This document shows positions 60,011-64,000 of a stretch of DNA of 64,000 bases, in pieces. Each line of letters starts with the position of its first letter. Position 1 is the stretch's first letter. Source of the stretch: Oscillospiraceae bacterium (lineage in GTDB: Bacteria; Bacillota; Clostridia; Oscillospirales; Oscillospiraceae); assembly GCA_017398725.1 (NCBI GenBank), contig JAFQFA010000002.1, positions 124,001 to 188,000 on the forward strand, written 5' to 3'. Under the pieces are notes generated by a model that was given only the letters and a program-made list of their open reading frames with translations, was not told the origin of the DNA and did no database searches. The translations under genes were made by a program, and so were the position numbers.

Positions 60011-61288
60011 ATGAGTAAAATTGTTTGCGATGTCTGCGGCACATCCTATCCTGAAACTGCGACCCAATGTCCTATTTGCGGTTGCGTGCATTCATTGGAT
60101 TCAAGGACCGCGCCCAGCGTTGAAACGGAAGAGATTAACCCTACCCCTGTTAGCAACTATACTTTTGTTAAAGGTGGCCGTTTCTCTAAGGCTAATGTAA
60201 AAAAACGCAATAATGCTAGAAAGGTTGAGCATCCTCAGCCGGTCGAGGAGCCGGAAGAGGAAGAGATTCCTGTAGAACCCGTTGAGAACAAAAAGCAAAA
60301 GACCGACAAAGGCTTGGTCGTTGCTTTTATCGTTCTGCTTTTTTCTGTTCTTGCGATGCTTACTTACATTTTGGCTCGGTTTATTACGCCTGCCGGATCG
60401 ACTCCCAATAATCCCAACCGCCCCGGTAACAATGGCGGCGAGCAGACTGTGGCAACCCAAGCAGAAGACGAAAATGTTTCCTGCGAGGATATCACTGTCT
60501 CCCAATCTGTAATTACCCTTTCTCAGTCCGGTGAGACATTCACCATTGAAGCAGAGCTTACCCCTGCTGATACGACTGATGAGATTTCTTTTGATTCCGC
60601 TGATGAATCGATTGCAACCGTGGATGAAGAAGGCGTTGTTACCGCTGTTGGAAATGGTCAAACGACGATTACTATTTCCTGTGGCGCCGTCGTAAAAACC
60701 ATTCAGGTCAATTGCACGATTTCCGGCGAGCAGACCGATCCTGTAGATCCCGCGTTGAAGCTGAATCGTACGGAATTTACAATGTCCACTAAGGGCGAAA
60801 CATGGGAATTGTATGACGGTACCCTTACCGCGGACAAGATCACATGGAAGTCCAGCGATGAAAAGGTCGCCACCGTTGATAACGGAAAAGTCGTTGCTGT
60901 ATCTACCGGCCGCACAGTGATTACTGCTGAGTATAACGGCAATAAGACAGAATGCGTTGTTTATTGTGCGGATTCTGTTGGCGCTTATGTAGAGTCTGAA
61001 GGTGACGAGACCGGTAATGAAGGTGAGGGTAAGACCTACAACCTTAACACCGGTGACCACAGACAAAATGATATTACTATTTATGTAGGCAACTCTTACA
61101 CCATCAAACTTCTTGACGAGGAAGATAATGTAATGGATGCCAAATTTACAACCAGCAACAAGAATGTCTGTAGCGTATCCTCTTCCGGTCGTGTAACCGG
61201 TAAGAGCCCCGGAAAGGTTACCATTACCGCTACTTATGATGGACAGACCTTTACCTGTATCGTTCGTGTGCGCGCGAAGCAAAGTTGA
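60011..61288 (+). CDS. Zinc-ribbon membrane protein with bacterial Ig-like (BIG2) domains
   Basis: A 425-residue protein. Residues 1-25 are a zinc ribbon with two CxxC pairs (CDVC and CPIC) inside the cell, then a Pro/Glu-rich linker, one transmembrane helix (about 100-122), a Gly/Asn/Pro linker, and two to three BIG2 repeats (about 157-235, 245-325 and 350-422) with the typical FDSADESIATVDEEGVVTAV and SSDEKVATVDNGKVVAV pattern. It probably joins the cell envelope to a cytoplasmic signal. AGGAGG lies seven bases before ATG 60011; the ATG at 60008 is too close. Its divergent neighbour, the kinase-like protein, has a similar inside-out layout. Confidence 0.85.
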   Translation: MSKIVCDVCGTSYPETATQCPICGCVHSLDSRTAPSVETEEINPTPVSNYTFVKGGRFSKANVKKRNNARKVEHPQPVEEPEEEEIPVEPVENKKQKTDKGLVVAFIVLLFSVLAMLTYILARFITPAGSTPNNPNRPGNNGGEQTVATQAEDENVSCEDITVSQSVITLSQSGETFTIEAELTPADTTDEISFDSADESIATVDEEGVVTAVGNGQTTITISCGAVVKTIQVNCTISGEQTDPVDPALKLNRTEFTMSTKGETWELYDGTLTADKITWKSSDEKVATVDNGKVVAVSTGRTVITAEYNGNKTECVVYCADSVGAYVESEGDETGNEGEGKTYNLNTGDHRQNDITIYVGNSYTIKLLDEEDNVMDAKFTTSNKNVCSVSSSGRVTGKSPGKVTITATYDGQTFTCIVRVRAKQS

Positions 61289-61298
61289 TTTGTGAAAT

Positions 61299-61336
61299 TT
61301 GCGGCAGCGTCCGGATGGGCGCTGCCGCAATTTCTT
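61299..61336. terminator. Bidirectional terminator
   Basis: An 11-bp stem TTGCGGCAGCG / CGCTGCCGCAA with a 10-base loop, followed by TTTCTT. It closes the Ig-like gene and the convergent DUF378 gene. Confidence 0.88.
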
Positions 61337-61541
61337 ATTCTGCATCGATCGCCTGACGGCCTCTACGGAACAAAAGTGTGATGCACCAAAGACCGGCCAG
61401 ACCAACCAGACCGTAGATGATTCTGCTGATCACAGCATCCTGACCGCCGAAAATCCATGCGACCAGATCAAACTTGAAAAGACCCACAAGGCCCCAGTTG
61501 ATGGAGCCGATAATGGAAAGGATCAGTGCGATTGTATCCAT
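61335..61541 (-). CDS. DUF378 small membrane protein
   Basis: A 68-residue membrane protein of the DUF378 family, with two hydrophobic segments and the family phrase IIGSINWGLVGLFKFDLVAWIFG. The function is unknown. It is complete, with GGAGG upstream of the ATG at 61541. Confidence 0.9.
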   Translation of the reverse strand: MDTIALILSIIGSINWGLVGLFKFDLVAWIFGGQDAVISRIIYGLVGLAGLWCITLLFRRGRQAIDAE

Positions 61542-61633
61542 TGTGTAACCTCCGTTTTTGTTGGGATAGACCTATTATTTCCCGGATAAAGACAAATATT
61601 CACAATACTGTAGATTGAAAGAAGGAATTTGCT

Positions 61634-62845
61634 ATGAAAAACTGTTTCATGAGCGCGGACATTATGCTTCCGGCTGATGGGTGCTTTGAAAAATGGGCAG
61701 TGATTGCCTGTGATCAGTTTACCTCTGATACCGCTTACTGGGATCGCGTCGAGGATTTTGTGGGGAATGACCGTTCTACGCTTCGGTTAGTTCTGCCGGA
61801 AATCTATTTAGAGCAGAATCCGAAAGAGCGCATTGCGAACATTTCGAAAAATATGGAGGAATACCTGAAAAGTGGTGTATTTACTACGCATGGATCCTCT
61901 TTTGTATACGTTGAACGGACTTTGCTGGATGGTTCTATTCGTCCCGGCATTGTGGGAAAAATCGATCTGGAACAATATCATTATGATCCTTCCCATAAGC
62001 CGGCTATCGGAGCTACGGAGCAAACAGTTTTAGAGCGCATTCCTCCCCGTATTGCTGTTCGCCGAGAGGCAAGTGTGGAATTTCCCCATGTGATTTTGTT
62101 CTGTAACGATGCACGCGACCGCGTTATTGAGCCTGTTCGGCGAAACAAGGATAATCTGCCCAAACTGTATGATTTTATGCTGATGGAAGACGGCGGACAT
62201 ATTGCCGGCTGGCTGGTAAGCGGTGGGGAGGCAGAAAAGCTGCAGCAGTCCATCAGTGCGTATTTGAATGATGCACAGGGTTCTGCACTTTTGGTTGCTG
62301 ACGGCAACCATTCTTTGGTAACTGCAAAATGCTGGTATGAGGAACTGAAGAAGAATCATCCCGGCGTAGATCTTTCAGAGCATCCTGCCCGCTATGCGCT
62401 TGTAGAGCTGGAAAACATTTTAGATCCTTCTGTGATGTTTGAACCGATCCACAGAGTGTTGTTTGAGATCGATCCGGGGAAATTGCTTGCTGATATTTCC
62501 GCTATTTCCAAGGAAGGTGGCGCACCGGTCCAATGGGTAATTGGCGAGCGCAAGGGTGTCGTTTATTTGGATGTGCCTAATGGAGAACTGACGGTGTCTG
62601 TTTTGCAGAAATTCTTGGATCAGTGGCTGAAAGAGAATGGCGGTAAGATCGATTATATTCATGATACCGATGCGGTGGAGGCTTTGGCTGCACAGGAAAA
62701 CACGATTGGACTGCTGTTGCCGGTGTTTGATAAATCCGAGTTGTTTGCCTTTGGCGCATCCGGTAAGATCCTTCCCAGAAAGACATTCTCTTTGGGTCAC
62801 GGAAGAGAGAAACGCTATTATTTGGAAGGCAGGATGATCAGATGA
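61634..62845 (+). CDS. DUF1015 family protein
   Basis: A 403-residue soluble protein of DUF1015. Recognised from DQFTSDTAYW, GSIRPGIVGKIDLEQY and the ADGNHSLVTAK phrase in the middle. Function is unknown; a hydrolase or kinase role has been suggested without proof. The ispE ATG overlaps its stop by four bases, so both are translated together. The ATG at 61634 has AAGGA upstream. Confidence 0.88.
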   Translation: MKNCFMSADIMLPADGCFEKWAVIACDQFTSDTAYWDRVEDFVGNDRSTLRLVLPEIYLEQNPKERIANISKNMEEYLKSGVFTTHGSSFVYVERTLLDGSIRPGIVGKIDLEQYHYDPSHKPAIGATEQTVLERIPPRIAVRREASVEFPHVILFCNDARDRVIEPVRRNKDNLPKLYDFMLMEDGGHIAGWLVSGGEAEKLQQSISAYLNDAQGSALLVADGNHSLVTAKCWYEELKKNHPGVDLSEHPARYALVELENILDPSVMFEPIHRVLFEIDPGKLLADISAISKEGGAPVQWVIGERKGVVYLDVPNGELTVSVLQKFLDQWLKENGGKIDYIHDTDAVEALAAQENTIGLLLPVFDKSELFAFGASGKILPRKTFSLGHGREKRYYLEGRMIR

Positions 62846-63699
62846 CCACAGTTTATGAAGGGGCATTTGCAAAACTAAATTTGACGTTGGATGTTCTCGG
62901 TAAGCGGGATGATGGGTATCACGATATCAAAAGTGTGATGCAGGCAATTTCTCTTAGAGATGATGTTCAGATCGATATCGATACAGGAAAACCTTGGGTT
63001 TTGGAATGTACGGATCCTGCGGTTCCTTGTGACGAAACCAATTTGGCTTGGAAGGCAGCGAAAGTGTTTTTGGATGCCACAAGCAAGACGGTAGATGGCT
63101 TGCGGATCCACATTACCAAGCGTATCCCTATGCAGGCTGGTTTGGGCGGTGGAAGTGCGGATGCAGCAGCTGTGTTGCGTGGATTGAATAAGCATTTTGG
63201 CAGCCCGCTTTCGATTCTTGCGTTGGCTGAGGTCGGCGCAAGTGTTGGCAGTGATGTGCCGTTTTGTGTGTTATGTGGTACAGCGGTGGCCGAGGGCAGG
63301 GGAGAGCGACTCAGAAAACTGCCGGACATGCCTGATTGCGTGTTTGTTATTTGCAAACCGGACTTTTCTGTTTCTACGCCAGAACTGTATCGTAAAATTG
63401 ACGAAGTGGCGATTGCCAAGCGGCCCGACCATCAAGCAATGGAGACGGCTTTGGTTACCGGTGACTTGGGCGCTGTAGCTGAAAATCTTTGTAATGTGTT
63501 CGATCCTGTGGTAACTTCTGAGCATTTGGAACTGAACTATATTAAATCTATTTTTAACAGTTACGGTTCTGTTGGTCAGCAAATGACGGGATCGGGGTCC
63601 GCCGTATTTGCAATTTTGCCGAATTTTGAATATGCGGCTGTTGTTTGCAATATGCTGCGGGATAATTACCCTCAGGTATATATTGCAAAACCTGTATAA
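62842..63699 (+). CDS. ispE: 4-diphosphocytidyl-2-C-methyl-D-erythritol kinase
   Basis: A 285-residue GHMP kinase of the MEP isoprenoid pathway. It shows AKLNLTLDVLGKRDDGYHD with the catalytic Lys and His region, the ATP loop PMQAGLGGGSADAAAVL, GSDVPFCVLCGTAVAEGRGE with the catalytic Asp, and MTGSGSAVFAI near the C terminus. Length fits. It shares a transcript with the DUF1015 gene. Confidence 0.97.
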   Translation: MTTVYEGAFAKLNLTLDVLGKRDDGYHDIKSVMQAISLRDDVQIDIDTGKPWVLECTDPAVPCDETNLAWKAAKVFLDATSKTVDGLRIHITKRIPMQAGLGGGSADAAAVLRGLNKHFGSPLSILALAEVGASVGSDVPFCVLCGTAVAEGRGERLRKLPDMPDCVFVICKPDFSVSTPELYRKIDEVAIAKRPDHQAMETALVTGDLGAVAENLCNVFDPVVTSEHLELNYIKSIFNSYGSVGQQMTGSGSAVFAILPNFEYAAVVCNMLRDNYPQVYIAKPV

Positions 63700-63704
63700 A
63701 ATTG

Positions 63705-63747
63705 AAAAATACCGCCCATGCTGGTTAAAAACAGCATGGGCGGTATT
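63705..63747 (+). terminator. Terminator of ispE
   Basis: A long stem AATACCGCCCATGCTG / CAGCATGGGCGGTATT with an A-rich loop and a following T-run. It is one of the strongest hairpins in the window. Confidence 0.92.
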
Positions 63748-63748
63748 T

Positions 63749-63940
63749 ATGAAAATTGTAATGAAGTTATTGGCTGCGGGAATATCCACAGTGACGATGT
63801 TTTTCCTTGGAACTTGGTTCGTTCAACCGAGGACGGTATCTGTCATGGTGCAGGATTTTTATGATGGCATATGTATGATCCTTCGTTGCTTGTTTTTGTT
63901 TGCACAGAATTTTCGCGATTTTTATCAAAATGTCCTGTAA
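63749..63940 (+). CDS. Possible small membrane protein (doubtful)
   Basis: A 63-residue hydrophobic frame (MKIVMKLLAAGISTVTMFF start, one helix) begins at the foot of the ispE terminator and ends at 63940. No ribosome site is visible before it, and its composition fits chance in a hydrophobic frame. I keep it at low confidence because it fills the gap before the next gene and has a plausible signal-like N terminus. Confidence 0.25.
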   Translation: MKIVMKLLAAGISTVTMFFLGTWFVQPRTVSVMVQDFYDGICMILRCLFLFAQNFRDFYQNVL

Positions 63941-63983
63941 TTTACGCAGATATTATGATATGATATATAAAAGGGGTGATTCT

Positions 63984-64000
63984 ATGCTGAAGCTGATCCT
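63984..64000 (+). CDS. Start of a further gene (5' fragment)
   Basis: AAAAGGGGTGATTCT precedes an ATG at 63984, then Leu-Lys-Leu-Ile-Leu before the window ends. An AT-rich upstream stretch holds a possible TATGAT -10 at 63958-63963. The product cannot be known. Confidence 0.5.

Noticed and set aside
1-64000. Mobile elements, CRISPR arrays, phage genes, biosynthetic clusters
   Set aside because: I looked for transposase, integrase and recombinase motifs, long terminal or short spaced repeats, Cas proteins and large synthases; none is present. All genes look like core chromosome genes.

Overview
The window is a 64-kb stretch of bacterial chromosome, about half G+C by eye, densely packed with genes on both strands. 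I see no mobile element, phage gene, CRISPR array or rRNA. Strong GGAGG ribosome sites, frequent TTG and GTG starts, a cysS T-box, LuxS, a YajC-tgt-queA block, VanW and YitT proteins and a tandem Spo0A-type box all point to Bacillota, class Clostridia. It is most likely a gut Oscillospiraceae/Ruminococcaceae-like anaerobe that has Spo0A. The species cannot be named from the sequence alone.

Layout. 1-2.3 kb: end of a ParC/GyrA-type topoisomerase gene, a YitT membrane protein and a lipoprotein with a degenerate transglutaminase domain, then tRNA-Gly(GCC). 2.5-4.9 kb (minus): a complete polar amino-acid ABC importer. 5.1-8.0 kb (plus): murC, ddl and a DUF1934 gene. 8.1-15.1 kb (minus): VanW protein, mfd, pth, prs. 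15.4-23.4 kb: uvrA, a histidine-kinase-like ATPase on the other strand, then radC, an unknown gene, a secreted nuclease and uvrB. 23.4-28.6 kb: a degenerate polysaccharide-deacetylase-like membrane protein (minus), then luxS, mtnN, an MFS transporter and a phosphodiesterase. 28.6-34.8 kb: dapA, queA-tgt, yajC, thrE, degV and an HxlR regulator. 35-41 kb: copper ATPase with a fused CopZ-like domain, a hydrolase, a 42-residue protein, truA, an ArsC/Spx-like protein and a Na+/alanine symporter. 41-48.7 kb: DUF3298 lipoprotein (minus), then T-box-cysS-polA-rimI-tsaD and an acetyltransferase. 48.8-56.9 kb (minus): an eight-gene operon covering DAHP synthase to prephenate. 57-64 kb: a kinase-like membrane protein, an Ig-like-domain protein, DUF378, DUF1015, ispE and the first codons of another gene.

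The strongest discovery is upstream of the aromatic amino-acid operon. A good promoter and ribosome site drive an 18-codon leader peptide in which seven of eight consecutive residues are Phe or Tyr. It is followed by mutually exclusive hairpins and an intrinsic terminator directly before the DAHP synthase gene. This is the full layout of classical ribosome-mediated attenuation, in a lineage where T-boxes usually do this work (the window has one for cysS).

Other points deserve a second look. There is an internal ribosome site and start inside copA that could make free CopZ. Tandem Spo0A boxes with abrB-like spacing lie upstream of a histidine-kinase-like ATPase that lacks the phospho-acceptor histidine. 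There is a DnaA-box cluster away from any dnaA gene. At least three surface or membrane proteins (kinase, deacetylase, transglutaminase folds) have lost catalytic residues, which suggests binding or sensing roles.
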